Below, piece after piece: positions 35,458-46,930 of a stretch of DNA of 64,000 nt. The notes beneath the pieces were generated by a model that was not told where the DNA came from, made no database searches, and saw only the letters and a list, made by a program, of their open reading frames with translations. Source of the stretch: Rhodothermales bacterium (GTDB lineage Bacteria > Bacteroidota > Rhodothermia > Rhodothermales > VXPQ01); NCBI GenBank assembly GCA_951812345.1, contig OX638295.1, positions 434,501-498,500 on the forward strand. The letters run 5' to 3'. A program made the translations under genes and the position numbers. Position 1 is the stretch's first letter; each line of letters opens with the position of its first letter.

Positions 35458-35691
35458 TCAGGCCTGTTCGTCCTCCGGTGCGTCCTCCTTGACGCCGTAG
35501 CGACGGCGGAATTTCTCGACGCGTCCGGCGGTATCCACGTACTGGCGGCGTCCGGTGTAGAAGGGATGATTCGTCGAATCGACCTCCGATTTGTGCACGT
35601 CGGCCTTCATCGTCGATCGCGTTTCGAATTTGGTGCCGTCGGCCAGGTGGACGGTGAGTTTCTTATAATCCGGATGGATATTCTTTTTCAT
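35458..35691 (-). CDS. rpmE: Large ribosomal subunit protein bL31 (cysteine-free form)
   Basis: The 77-residue protein starts MKKNIHPDYKKLTVHLADG and has the bL31 signature HPFYTGRRQYVDTAGRVEKF. The CxxC/C zinc-ribbon cysteines of the C+ type are absent, so this is the zinc-independent C- form. A short acidic tail follows. The open frame extends upstream to 35784 but the bL31 start is clear. It is downstream of uvrB on the same strand, about 190 bp away. Confidence 0.93.
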   Translation of the reverse strand: MKKNIHPDYKKLTVHLADGTKFETRSTMKADVHKSEVDSTNHPFYTGRRQYVDTAGRVEKFRRRYGVKEDAPEDEQA

Positions 35692-35880
35692 CGCAAGACG
35701 ATACTGCGAGTTGTAAGAGGCAAAACGTATCAGGAACGGGTCGACTCGAAAGCACCAGGCTTCCGATATTGTCGAAAAAAACAAGCGCGACTGTCAACGC
35801 ATGACGGAGGTACCGGTTCCGCCGGCGTTATATTGGCGAGCCAGGCGCATCGCCCGTACCGCGCACGTATTCTCACCCAT

Positions 35881-37968
<2,088 letters not shown>

Positions 37969-37983
37969 AAATGTTTGCCGTTT

Positions 37984-38011
37984 TGCGTATGTTACGCCCC
38001 ATACATACGCA
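37984..38011. promoter_or_regulatory. Perfect inverted repeat between uvrB and the STAS gene (candidate operator)
   Basis: TGCGTATGT (37984-37992) and ACATACGCA (38003-38011) are exact reverse complements around a 10-bp spacer. The repeat lies 16 bp before the uvrB ATG and 74 bp before the STAS ATG, where a repressor operator would be expected. The 28-bp dyad is compatible with a dimeric regulator such as a LexA-type repressor, but the motif is not one I recognise. Confidence 0.5.
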
Positions 38012-38084
38012 CAGGTTGCGGAGATGTGCATAGCAGGGCGTTCCTCATCGCTCCGTGCAAGGACTTCACGAAACCCTTTTCGAT

Positions 38085-38450
38085 ATGAGCATCAGTGTTC
38101 AAGACCAGTACCAGGCGTCCATTGTCCAGATCAAGGGCAAATTTCTCGGCAGCGTACACGGCTCCGAACTGAAGGATGTGCTGGATCAACTCAAAGAGGC
38201 CGGTAAAGTCAACGTGGTCATCGACCTCGGAACAACGGAGTTCATGGATTCTTCCGGCATCGGGGTGCTGATCGGTGGGTTGACGACCATGCGGAAGGTG
38301 GGCGGCGAAGTGCGCCTCGCCAACATGGAGAAGCGTATCCGCAATTTGTTCATGATGACCCGCCTGCTCGGACCGGTTTTTACCGCCTACGATTCCGTGA
38401 CAGCCGCTGCCGAGAGCTTCCGCACCGATCCGCCTGCGGCGGCGGAGTAG
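38085..38450 (+). CDS. STAS-domain protein (anti-sigma factor antagonist-like)
   Basis: The 121-residue protein is a single STAS domain: [20 protein letters not shown], then [20 protein letters not shown], where DSSG carries the conserved phosphorylatable serine. Such proteins bind anti-sigma factors or other partners depending on phosphorylation by HPK-like kinases. No anti-sigma or phosphatase gene is adjacent. It is divergent from uvrB and 2 bp before the M16 peptidase gene, with which it may be co-transcribed. Confidence 0.88.
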   Translation: MSISVQDQYQASIVQIKGKFLGSVHGSELKDVLDQLKEAGKVNVVIDLGTTEFMDSSGIGVLIGGLTTMRKVGGEVRLANMEKRIRNLFMMTRLLGPVFTAYDSVTAAAESFRTDPPAAAE

Positions 38451-38452
38451 TT

Positions 38453-41308
38453 ATGATGCATGTCTTGCGTTTCCGGGTAACGGCTGCTTTGTGCGCCGGC
38501 CTCATTGCTTTTTTCTCCGGGATACCTGCCGTTGCGCAGACCTGGTCACCTGAAGACCCTATTCCCCCGGATTCCTCGGTCGCGGTAGGCGAGCTTGACA
38601 ACGGGCTTCGCTACTTCGTGCAGGAGAACGACCAACCGGAGAACCGTGCGGAACTGCGCCTGGTGGTGGATGTGGGGTCTATCGTCGAGGACGAGGATCA
38701 GCTCGGACTGGCGCATTTCGTTGAGCACATGGCGTTCAACGGCACCGAGAACTTCGAAAAACAGGAACTGGTCGATTATCTGGAGTCGATCGGCATGCAG
38801 TTCGGTCCCGACGTCAACGCCTATACGAGTTTCGACGAAACCGTCTATATGCTGCAAGTGCCTATGGACGATCCCGAAGTCCTTGCGACCGCATTCCAGA
38901 TCCTCAAGGACTGGGCCGGGGGCGTGCTTTTTGAAAGCGAAGAGGTCGAGAAGGAAAGAGGGGTGGTGATCGAGGAGTGGCGTCTCCGGCGCGGCGCGGC
39001 GTCGCGCATGCAGGACAAACAGCTCCCGATCATGCTGCACGGCTCGCGCTATGCGGACCGCTTGCCGATCGGGGAGCCGGAGATTATCGAGACTGCTCCG
39101 GAGGAGACGTTACGGCGCTTCTATGACGACTGGTACCGGCCGGACCTGATGGGCGTGGTGGCGGTTGGGGATTTCGACGGGGCCGATATCGAGGCCATGA
39201 TACACGATACGTTCGGAGGGTTGACCGGGCCTGATAGTCCTCGTCCCCGGACATTCGCGGACGTGCCTGTCGATCACGCGCCGCTTGTGGCGATCGCCAC
39301 GGACGAAGAGGCGCAGATGTCTCAGGCGGGCGTATTGTACAAGCAGCCGCGGGCTTCTCACGGTACCGTGGCGGACTTCCGTCGGGGGCTTGTGCAGGGT
39401 CTCTATTCGGGGATGCTGAACGCCCGCCTGCAGGAACTGACCCAGCAGGCCGATCCTCCGTTTCTGTTCGCTATTTCCGCGCAGGGCGGTTTCGTGCGCG
39501 TTGTCGATGCATACCAACTTATTGCAATCGTTCCGGAAGGCGGGCTCGCGACCGGACTCAACGCGCTGCTCACGGAGGCGGAGCGCGTAGTGCGGCACGG
39601 GTTCACGGCCACCGAGTTCGAGCGCCAGAAGGTTGATTTGCGAAGAGGGTACGAGCGGCGTCTGGCGGAGCGTGAGAATCAGGAATCGGGCGGATTGGCC
39701 AGTGGATACGTGCAGGCGTTCCTGATGGAACTGCCGTATCCGGATATCGAAACGGAAGTGGAACTGGTGGATGCGCTTCTGCCCGGGATTACGCTGGAGG
39801 AAACAAATGCATTCGCCGGGCAGTGGCTGACTGAGCAAGGGCGTGTGGTACTGGCGAGCGGCCCCGAGAAAGAAGGGCTGGAAACGCCCGGCGACGATGA
39901 CCTGACCGCACTATTCGAGGCCGTTGCCGCTGCGGAAATCGAACCCTACGACGATGCGGTCGTCGATGCGCCGCTCCTGCCGGCAGTCCCGGAGGGTGCT
40001 CCGGTGATGACCGAGGAGACCGTGGATGAGGTGGGAATCACGATCTGGACGCTCGAGAACGGCGTGCGCGTTTTCCTGAAACCCACCGATTTCAAGGACG
40101 ACGAAGTGCGGTTTTCGGCGACCAGTCCGGGCGGTTCATCCCTGGGCTCCGACGAACATTTCGAAAGCACGAACAGGGCCGCCACCCTGGTGGCCCGGGG
40201 CGGCGTGGGCGAATTCGACGATACGGCGCTGGAAAAGAAACTGTCTGGTAAAATAGTAGGCGTGTCGCCGGGACTGGGCTCGCTGAGCGAAGGAATCAGC
40301 GGGTTTGCATCGCCCGAGGATCTGGAAACGGCCTTCCAGCTCGTCTATTTGTACTTCTCGGCGCCCCGCAAGGACGAAACGGCGTTCGAGGCGTACAAGG
40401 CGCTCATGGCCGGCTTCCTGGCGAATCGGGAGGCCAATCCCAATGTTGCGTTCTCGGATACGATCCGGGCGACGATGACGCAGGGCCATCCGAGGGCGTC
40501 CAGGCCGATGACACAGGAACTCCTCGAGGAGATCGATCTGGATCGCGCGTTCAGCTTCTACCAGGAGCGCTTTGCGGACGCAAGCGACTTCACGTTTTAC
40601 TTCGTAGGCGCGTTCGATCCGGAGGGAATCCGCCCGCTGGTGGAGCAGTACCTCGGCGCGCTGCCGAATCTGGGCCGCGAGGAAACCTGGAAGGATCTGG
40701 GCGTGGATCCGCCGTCCGGCGTGATCGAAAAGACCGTGTACAAAGGCATGGAGCCGCAAAGCCGGACGCAGATCATCTTCGCCGGCGACGGGGCGTATTC
40801 GCCTGAGGAATCGACGGTGATCGGCGCGCTTGCCAGTATACTGGAAATCCGGCTTCGCGAACTGTTGCGCGAGGATCTTGGCGGTACGTACGGGGTGGGT
40901 GTGGGAGGTTCGCTGACCTACAGGCCGGACGAGGAGTACGATGTCACGATCAGTTTCGGTTCGGCGCCTGAGCGGGCCGACGAACTGGCTGCGGTCGTTT
41001 TTGAGGAGATCGAGCGGATCAAGGCCGACGGTCCCGATGCGGAAACCGTCGACAAGGTGCGCGAATCGCAGCGGCGCGCGAAGGAGACGAACCTGCGCGA
41101 AAACAGTTACTGGCTTGGCCGGATACAGGGGATGGATGAGCAGGGGCGAGATCTGGCGCTGATTCCCAGCTACGACATGATTGAGGGCTGGACGGCGGAA
41201 CAGGTCCAGGAAGCAGCCGTCCGGTACCTGCGCGAAGATCAGTACGCCAGATTCGTGCTGTACCCGGAGGAGACGGTCGAAGAGGAGACGGTCGAGGAGG
41301 ATAATTAG
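38453..41308 (+). CDS. M16 family zinc metallopeptidase (PqqL/insulinase-like), secreted
   Basis: The 951-residue protein has a signal peptide (core ALCAGLIAFFSGIPAVAQ), then a double M16 peptidase. The inverted zinc motif HFVEH (HxxEH) is in LAHFVEHMAFNG, with the third ligand glutamate expected in the following VVIEEWRLRRG segment. The second half (from about 490) resembles the inactive M16C half that forms the clam-shell. It is probably periplasmic and degrades peptides. The C-terminus is acidic with a short repeat of EETVE. It is adjacent to the STAS gene. Confidence 0.9.
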   Translation: MMHVLRFRVTAALCAGLIAFFSGIPAVAQTWSPEDPIPPDSSVAVGELDNGLRYFVQENDQPENRAELRLVVDVGSIVEDEDQLGLAHFVEHMAFNGTENFEKQELVDYLESIGMQFGPDVNAYTSFDETVYMLQVPMDDPEVLATAFQILKDWAGGVLFESEEVEKERGVVIEEWRLRRGAASRMQDKQLPIMLHGSRYADRLPIGEPEIIETAPEETLRRFYDDWYRPDLMGVVAVGDFDGADIEAMIHDTFGGLTGPDSPRPRTFADVPVDHAPLVAIATDEEAQMSQAGVLYKQPRASHGTVADFRRGLVQGLYSGMLNARLQELTQQADPPFLFAISAQGGFVRVVDAYQLIAIVPEGGLATGLNALLTEAERVVRHGFTATEFERQKVDLRRGYERRLAERENQESGGLASGYVQAFLMELPYPDIETEVELVDALLPGITLEETNAFAGQWLTEQGRVVLASGPEKEGLETPGDDDLTALFEAVAAAEIEPYDDAVVDAPLLPAVPEGAPVMTEETVDEVGITIWTLENGVRVFLKPTDFKDDEVRFSATSPGGSSLGSDEHFESTNRAATLVARGGVGEFDDTALEKKLSGKIVGVSPGLGSLSEGISGFASPEDLETAFQLVYLYFSAPRKDETAFEAYKALMAGFLANREANPNVAFSDTIRATMTQGHPRASRPMTQELLEEIDLDRAFSFYQERFADASDFTFYFVGAFDPEGIRPLVEQYLGALPNLGREETWKDLGVDPPSGVIEKTVYKGMEPQSRTQIIFAGDGAYSPEESTVIGALASILEIRLRELLREDLGGTYGVGVGGSLTYRPDEEYDVTISFGSAPERADELAAVVFEEIERIKADGPDAETVDKVRESQRRAKETNLRENSYWLGRIQGMDEQGRDLALIPSYDMIEGWTAEQVQEAAVRYLREDQYARFVLYPEETVEEETVEEDN

Positions 41309-41405
41309 GTCGGGTGGGGATGGCGCCACAGTTAGAACGATGTATGCCGCGCCTGGCGGGACCCCTGAGAGAGGCGTATTCGACCGGGTCGGGAGGTGCT
41401 GAAGG

Positions 41406-42911
41406 ATGCTGATCCGTTCCCTCGCCTCGAATTATCTGAAAGGTCTTCTGCGATATCCGTTCGGCGGGTTGCGCCTGACCGGCAAGATATTGCTTGTGTT
41501 GTTGTTCTGGGGCCCGCTTTTCGTGCCGGTAGTCCTGTCGGGAACAGGCGTGGGCATGCTTGTCGAGTCCGGGGAGGATCTTGCCATCGCCAATCGGGTG
41601 GTGCTGTATTTCGCGGTGGTATGGACGCTCGTCGATCTCTTCCTTCGCGGGCGGATATACGCCCCGATTTTCCCATATCTGGCCACCCCGATCCCTCGGT
41701 GGAAACTCATTTCGTTTTACCAGTTCGTGACGCTTTTCGGCGCCTTCAACCTGTTGCTGCTGGCGTTCGTCGGGGGATTCTGGATCAGGAGTTTTTATGT
41801 GCAATCCGGCGCCTTCGCCTGGCTCTGGTTGCTGTCGTTTTTCCTGGTGTTTCTGTGCGTCCACTTTGTGTCGAATATGCTCAGAGTATTCCTGGGAAAA
41901 AGTTACCGGTCGGCGCTTTTTGCGCTGCTTGCGTTGGTTGCGCTGGCCGCGCTGGAATGGGGGCTTGGCCTGGGGGTGCTTTCCGGAACCTCCGCGATCC
42001 TTTTTGACGCCGCACTGAGAGGGGCTTTCTGGCCGCTCGGGCTTTTGATCGCGCTGGCCGGGGCGCTGCTGTACGTATCCACGCAGCGCATAGCCCGGAG
42101 TTTGTATGTCGATGTGGGGGCGAAGCGGGCCAGCAAGGCAAAGATTTCCCGTTCCAGTGTTTCCCGAAGCCGCCTGTTCGATCTCGTTTCTCTCGACTGG
42201 AAGTTGCTTACCCGGAACCGGCGCACTCGCTTCTCCCCGTTTATGGCCGGCGGATTTACGTTGTGGGGGATATCGTACATACTTGCCGGTCCCTGGCGCG
42301 ACGGGCTGAATATCGGGGCCGCCATGGGTTTGGGCGAGTTTTTGGGCTTCGCCATGGCGGTAAGCGCGGTCGGACTTTTTTATACGGGACAGATATTTTC
42401 CTATCGCAGCGCATACTATGACGGGATGCAGGCGAGGCCCATCTCGGAAACCCTGACACTGCGAGGGGTCTTACGCATGTCCCATGCGGGCACGTTGCTG
42501 GGTTTCGCCGTCGCTGCGCCGATGGTTATTCTGTCGATTCGGATGGGGGGCGTCCAGCCCCACATGCTTCTGTGGACAGGATGCATGTTCGTCTATGGAT
42601 TGGGCGTGGTCAATTACGCCAATGCGCTCGCAGGCATGTTCCAGACCATGCGGATGGCCTTGAATGTCGGTGCATTCGGCGCCAAAAAATGGGCTGGCCG
42701 GGACCGGTTTTCCTCTATCCTGATCGGAATAGTCACGTGGCTTCCGGCGGGCCTTCTTCTTTTCCTCATACCGGACAACGACTGGGCTTTTCTGAGCATA
42801 GGCGCCGTGGGCGTAACGGGTTTGCTGTGCCACACCCGCTGGGTCGCATTTCTGGCCGCCACGCTGCGACGAAGGCGGTATGTCATGCTGGAGCGTTTCC
42901 GGATCAGTTGA
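41406..42911 (+). CDS. DUF5687-like multi-pass permease, paralogue 1
   Basis: The 501-residue protein has about 12 hydrophobic helices. It starts MLIRSLASNYLKGLLRYPFG and has the landmark FPYLATPIPRWKL at about residue 90, and a second DWKLLTRNRRTRF segment at about 262 beginning the C-terminal half. The pattern resembles DUF5687 ABC-2-type permeases of Bacteroidota. It is the first of three full-length paralogues (43656, 46931) plus a half-length one (49268). Unlike the others, its 3' half is not strongly AT-rich. The stop overlaps a half-copy of the palindromic element. Confidence 0.65.
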   Translation: MLIRSLASNYLKGLLRYPFGGLRLTGKILLVLLFWGPLFVPVVLSGTGVGMLVESGEDLAIANRVVLYFAVVWTLVDLFLRGRIYAPIFPYLATPIPRWKLISFYQFVTLFGAFNLLLLAFVGGFWIRSFYVQSGAFAWLWLLSFFLVFLCVHFVSNMLRVFLGKSYRSALFALLALVALAALEWGLGLGVLSGTSAILFDAALRGAFWPLGLLIALAGALLYVSTQRIARSLYVDVGAKRASKAKISRSSVSRSRLFDLVSLDWKLLTRNRRTRFSPFMAGGFTLWGISYILAGPWRDGLNIGAAMGLGEFLGFAMAVSAVGLFYTGQIFSYRSAYYDGMQARPISETLTLRGVLRMSHAGTLLGFAVAAPMVILSIRMGGVQPHMLLWTGCMFVYGLGVVNYANALAGMFQTMRMALNVGAFGAKKWAGRDRFSSILIGIVTWLPAGLLLFLIPDNDWAFLSIGAVGVTGLLCHTRWVAFLAATLRRRRYVMLERFRIS

Positions 42912-42923
42912 TCAGAGTATCCT
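42909..42923. repeat. Half-copy of the palindromic element at the DUF5687 paralogue 1 stop
   Basis: TGATCAGAGTATCCT begins with the stop codon of the preceding gene and is the exact reverse complement of the half-copy at 21832-21846. It corresponds to the right arm of the full element; left arm and loop are missing. Confidence 0.7.
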
Positions 42924-43010
42924 TAATATCGGTCGGAACCGCGCTCCGCTTCCGCTGGTTGTGATTTGCCCCCCACCGACCCATGAAGTTGACACACAGG
43001 GGAAATCGCC

Positions 43011-43436
43011 ATGCCCAATCAGGTTACCGCCGTTCCTGCCGCATCCTCGCAGGAAGCCGAAGCATACTTCGCCAGCAGCTTTTCCCTGGAAACGGATTGT
43101 TGGGACGTGCATGATGCACTGTCTCGCGGCGCGACGGATTTTGTATTGCTCGATGTGCGCAGCCCCGACCTGTACCGGGCAGGCCATGTCCCCGGTGCGC
43201 TTTCCCTCCCCCATGGGAAAATCACCGAGCGCAGCATGCAAGCGTGGTCCGACGATACCCTTTTTGTGGTCTACTGCGCTGGTCCGCATTGCAACGGCGC
43301 GAAGCGGGCGGCGCTCCGTCTGGCTCGTCTGGGGCGCCCGGTCAAGGAAATGACCGGGGGCATAACCGGTTGGGCCGACGAGGGCTTCTCCTTTGCTGCT
43401 GGCGAGGAGCCGGGCCGGGTTGGGGATGCGTCTTGA
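43011..43436 (+). CDS. Rhodanese-like domain protein
   Basis: The 141-residue protein is a single rhodanese domain with VLLDVRSPDLYRAGHVPGA and the active-site loop VVYCAGPHCNGAKRAA, whose first cysteine is the catalytic position. It is a predicted sulfurtransferase of unknown partner. It lies between DUF5687 paralogues 1 and 2. No signal peptide is seen, so it is cytoplasmic. About 219 bp follow without a recognised gene. Confidence 0.82.
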   Translation: MPNQVTAVPAASSQEAEAYFASSFSLETDCWDVHDALSRGATDFVLLDVRSPDLYRAGHVPGALSLPHGKITERSMQAWSDDTLFVVYCAGPHCNGAKRAALRLARLGRPVKEMTGGITGWADEGFSFAAGEEPGRVGDAS

Positions 43437-43655
43437 TGCGCCGTTTCCCGACGAAAACGAACTTGTCGTCCGGCGCCGGGGGCGCTGCGGGAACCGGGCA
43501 AGGCCGGGGGCGATCATGAGGCGCCGTCCTGCTTATTGCGCATTCCGAACAGGGCGCGCAACGAATTTTTTGCCAATTTGTAAATTCGCGGCAGGAGCGA
43601 GGTCCCGTCTTCCTCGCATCTCTGCTACCGCGCGAAGTACCAACCTGCCCATCCC

Positions 43656-45131
43656 ATGCTGATCCGCTCGCTTTCCTCGAATTATCTGAAAAGCATTCTT
43701 CGGTCCCGTTTCGCGGGACTGAATCTGACGGCAAAGATACTCGCCATCGTTTTTATATGGATGCCGATGTATCTGTATGCGACGGCTGCGGGATTATTCA
43801 TTGATCTGGCGCTCAACGAGCTGGCGCCCAACGCCGATATACCGGCGCTCGCCAGCGGGGCCGCCTTGTATTTCCTCGTTTTCTGGAGCGGTCTGGATAT
43901 TTTCCTGCGACCCCGGATATCTCTTCCTCTTTTTCCTTATCTCGCGACCCCGATCACCCGGGGGAAGCTCGCGCTGTTTTATCAGGCGATAAGCGTTTTC
44001 GGAAAAATCAACTTCCTGCCCTTTTTGTTCGTCCTTGCCTTCTGGTTCAGGAATTTTCTCCTGAAGGATGTTTCGTTTGCCTGGGGCTGGCTGCTGCTGT
44101 TCCTGTCGTTGTCCGCATGTTTTCATCTGCTTACGAACCTGCTTCGGATGTCCCTCAGCAGGCGTTACCTTCCCATGCTGTGTACGCTGCTTGTCGTCGT
44201 TGCGCTGGCGGCGATGGAGTGGCGCTACGATATCCCGACGTTATCCGTCCTCTCCACCGTGCTGTTCGAGGCGACGCTGGGGGGCGCCGTCTGGCCGCTG
44301 GCCATTGTGCTCGTTGCGGGCGCGGCGGCGCTTTACGCATCCACCGGGCGGATTATCCGGGCGCTGTACGTGGACGATACGATCCTGTCCCGGCCTCGGA
44401 AGAAAGTTGCCGGGAAAGGCGTGGATCGCTCGTTTTCGGACGGGATGTTGTCTTTCGAATGGAAGTTGATATGGAGGAATAAGCGTACGCGGCTTATATT
44501 TATTCAGCTTCCGGCATTTATTTATTTGGGGATAAATCCGATTGTTTTTTCCACATTCGATCATTCGGATGCTTTTTTGTCATTCAGCTTTGGTTTGGTA
44601 ATTATAGGTTCTGTGATGTTTACTATGATGGCATACAATTTTAGAAGCACATTTTATGAGGGGATGATGGCCAGGCCTGGCTTGATAAATGTAGTCATAC
44701 GACACATTTTTCGCATCTCCAATGCAATACTTGTCGGGGCTTTTATCATTATAGCAATAATTGTGATCCTTGTGCGCGATTTTTACACCCTTCCCTTAAC
44801 AGGATATATGCTGCTATTCGGTCTCGGGGTCGCAAAATATATTGCGTCGCTCACATGGATATTTACTGCCACGAGACTCGAATTAAACCGGCACGGATTC
44901 GGCGAAATGAATTTTAAGCAGGGTGGGTGGATATCAACCTTGTTTGCATTTCTGATTATATTCCCGCCCCCGTTACTTATATGGCTTCTACCGGGGAGCC
45001 AATGGGGAGGCATGGCGATAGGCGCGCTGGGTTTGGCAGGGCTTCTTTTGCGCCGTCGGTGGATTGCCAGCATTACGAAAACGCTGGAGAAGAAGCGCTA
45101 TGTGCTTATGGAGGAGTTTCGGAAGGGGTGA
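43656..45131 (+). CDS. DUF5687-like multi-pass permease, paralogue 2
   Basis: The 491-residue protein starts MLIRSLSSNYLKSILRSRFAG and shares with its paralogues FPYLATPITRGKL at about 90 and a mid-protein FEWKLIWRNKRTRL. The first ~270 codons are GC-rich like the surroundings; from about 44470 to 44960 the sequence is strikingly AT-rich, then it turns GC-rich again for the last 50 codons (LEKKRYVLMEEF). No partner ATPase is adjacent; the only ABC ATPase of the array is at 48542. Confidence 0.65.
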   Translation: MLIRSLSSNYLKSILRSRFAGLNLTAKILAIVFIWMPMYLYATAAGLFIDLALNELAPNADIPALASGAALYFLVFWSGLDIFLRPRISLPLFPYLATPITRGKLALFYQAISVFGKINFLPFLFVLAFWFRNFLLKDVSFAWGWLLLFLSLSACFHLLTNLLRMSLSRRYLPMLCTLLVVVALAAMEWRYDIPTLSVLSTVLFEATLGGAVWPLAIVLVAGAAALYASTGRIIRALYVDDTILSRPRKKVAGKGVDRSFSDGMLSFEWKLIWRNKRTRLIFIQLPAFIYLGINPIVFSTFDHSDAFLSFSFGLVIIGSVMFTMMAYNFRSTFYEGMMARPGLINVVIRHIFRISNAILVGAFIIIAIIVILVRDFYTLPLTGYMLLFGLGVAKYIASLTWIFTATRLELNRHGFGEMNFKQGGWISTLFAFLIIFPPPLLIWLLPGSQWGGMAIGALGLAGLLLRRRWIASITKTLEKKRYVLMEEFRKG

Positions 45132-45259
45132 GGGGGTCTGGGGGTTGGTGTTTTGTCGCTATATGTCCCGTCCGGCCGGGTGTTGAGCCCTTGGCGGTTC
45201 GCAGAACGGCACAATCTGATTTTACGGGTGGCCAATCCGATTGTATGGATGAGTTCGGG

Positions 45260-45295
45260 TTGCATTTTGTCCCAAAACATACTATAATGTATAGT
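45260..45295 (+). promoter_or_regulatory. Promoter with embedded operator of the AbiE-type TA operon
   Basis: TTGCAT (45260-45265), a 17-bp spacer and TATAAT (45283-45288) form a near-consensus sigma-70-type promoter. A perfect inverted repeat, ACTATA (45281-45286) and TATAGT (45290-45295) with a 3-bp gap, overlaps the -10 box. AbiEi antitoxins are known to repress their own promoter through inverted repeats, so this is a likely autoregulatory site 36 bp before the ATG. Confidence 0.55.
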
Positions 45296-45330
45296 TCTTT
45301 ATAGATAAAGGGACTAATCAGACATGCGTT

Positions 45331-45969
45331 ATGGCAGGGGATAAAACGGAGGATGTCCTGCGATTGGCGGAAGAGCGCGGGATCGTTTCTTCACACGATC
45401 TGGTCGAGCGGAGTTTGCCCCGGCGATACCTCAGCCGCCTCGCTGCGCGTGGCGCATTGGAGCGCGTGGGGCGGGGGCTGTACGCGTTGCCGGGACGAGA
45501 ATTGACGGAGGGACACGATCTCGCCATAGTGGCCCGTCGGCTTCCGGATGCGGTCGTTTGCCTTCTCTCCGCGCTCCGCTTCCACGACCTTACTACGCAG
45601 GCTCCGTTCGAGATATGGGTTGCTCTTCCTCACGAAGCGTGGGAGCCCCGTCCGGATACGGTTCCGCTTCGGGTGGTCCGGATGACCCGGGAAGCGCTCA
45701 CGGCGGGGGTAGAGGAGCATACTGTCGGGAAGGTTTCGATTCGCGTGTTCGATCCGGCGAAGACGGTGGCCGATTGTTTCAAGTTCAGGGGGCTTGTCGG
45801 TCTCGACGTAGCTCTTGAGGCATTGAGAGAGTTTCGTCGCCGGCGGTTTGTCCGACAGCAGGAAGGGAAAATGTGGACGGTCGATGCGCTCTGGCGCTAC
45901 GCCGGGGTGTGCCGTGTTCGGAATGTGCTCCGACCGTATCTGGAAGCGGTGGAAGCAGAGGGAGGATAA
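45331..45969 (+). CDS. AbiEi-type antitoxin (type IV toxin-antitoxin)
   Basis: The 212-residue protein has an N-terminal winged-helix domain (DVLRLAEERGIVSSHDLVERSLPRRYLSRLAARG) and the AbiEi C-terminal region (VFDPAKTVADCFKFRGLVGLDVALEALREF). AbiEi neutralises the AbiEii nucleotidyltransferase without direct binding and represses the operon. The toxin gene starts 3 bp after its stop. It is immediately preceded by a promoter with overlapping inverted repeat. The pair sits between DUF5687 paralogues 2 and 3, consistent with insertion. Confidence 0.85.
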   Translation: MAGDKTEDVLRLAEERGIVSSHDLVERSLPRRYLSRLAARGALERVGRGLYALPGRELTEGHDLAIVARRLPDAVVCLLSALRFHDLTTQAPFEIWVALPHEAWEPRPDTVPLRVVRMTREALTAGVEEHTVGKVSIRVFDPAKTVADCFKFRGLVGLDVALEALREFRRRRFVRQQEGKMWTVDALWRYAGVCRVRNVLRPYLEAVEAEGG

Positions 45970-45972
45970 GCA

Positions 45973-46920
45973 GTGCCCGTAAAACCCCGCAAGGATATTG
46001 CTGTCTCTGTGCGCCAGCGGCTTCTGAATCTGGCGCGTGCCGGAGGGGAAGAATATCAGATTGTGCTCAGCCGTTATGTTCGCGAGCGGTTCCTCTATCG
46101 GCTCGCCCGGTCGGAGCATGCAAACCGCTTCGTGTTGAAGGGAGCTATGCTTTTTATTGTCTGGAGTGGGGCGTTGCATCGCGTCACACGGGATATTGAC
46201 CTTCTCGGATACGGGGAGATCGAGGAAGAGGCGCTCCGCGCCGTCGTACTCGACATCTGCACTGTCCAGGTTTCGGATGACGGCGTTGCGTTTGCGCCCG
46301 AGAGCGTCGTCACGGAGCGTATCCGAAGTGGGCAGGAGTATGAAGGGATTCGCCTCAGGATCGAGGCTCACCTCGGATCGGCCGTTGTTTCTTTTCGAGT
46401 GGATGTTGGATTCGGAGATGACGTTACGCCATCGCCCCGGCTTGAGACATTCCCCACCCTTCTCGATTTCGACGCGCCTCGAGTGCGGGTATATCCTCGC
46501 GAGACCGTGGTCGCGGAGAAGTTCCAGACGATGGTTCAGCGCGGCATTGCTAACAGCCGGATGAAGGATTACTACGATGTGGCTTATCTGGCAGGCGCTT
46601 TCGATTTCGAGGGGGAGCCTCTGGTTCAGGCTATCCGGCGTACGTTCGAGCGCCGCAACACGCTTGTTCCGTACGAGGTACCGGTGGCGCTTTCGGAGGT
46701 TTGCGCGGAGGATACGGCCAAGCGGCGACAGTGGCGGGCTTTTCTGCAGAAAAGCAGGCTCGGCGACAATGATTTGAAAGAAGTGGTCGAACTCCTCGCG
46801 TCGTTTCTGATGCTGCCTGCCCAGGCCGTAAGCGCTGGACGCCCGTTTCCGCACGAGTGGCTTGCGGGGAGGGGATGGCAGTCTGTCTCCGGGGACTCCT
46901 GCACGATTAAACGAACGTAA
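45973..46920 (+). CDS. AbiEii/AbiGii-type nucleotidyltransferase toxin
   Basis: The 315-residue protein starts at GTG with GGAGG upstream. It has the nucleotidyltransferase pattern: FVLKGAMLFIVW (about 56-67) followed by RVTRDIDLLGYG (about 70-81), where the DxD aspartates bind metal, and later VVAEKFQTMVQRG and SRMKDYYDVAYL, typical of AbiEii. These toxins transfer nucleotides to tRNA or other acceptors and mediate phage abortive infection or plasmid stabilisation. It follows the antitoxin directly and is 10 bp before DUF5687 paralogue 3. Confidence 0.87.
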   Translation: MPVKPRKDIAVSVRQRLLNLARAGGEEYQIVLSRYVRERFLYRLARSEHANRFVLKGAMLFIVWSGALHRVTRDIDLLGYGEIEEEALRAVVLDICTVQVSDDGVAFAPESVVTERIRSGQEYEGIRLRIEAHLGSAVVSFRVDVGFGDDVTPSPRLETFPTLLDFDAPRVRVYPRETVVAEKFQTMVQRGIANSRMKDYYDVAYLAGAFDFEGEPLVQAIRRTFERRNTLVPYEVPVALSEVCAEDTAKRRQWRAFLQKSRLGDNDLKEVVELLASFLMLPAQAVSAGRPFPHEWLAGRGWQSVSGDSCTIKRT

Positions 46921-46930
46921 GCCTTGGCCC

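Noticed and set aside
41876-41890. CTCAGAGTATTCC resembling an arm of the palindromic element
   Set aside because: It is inside coding sequence of DUF5687 paralogue 1, has a mismatch to the arm and no partner arm or loop nearby.
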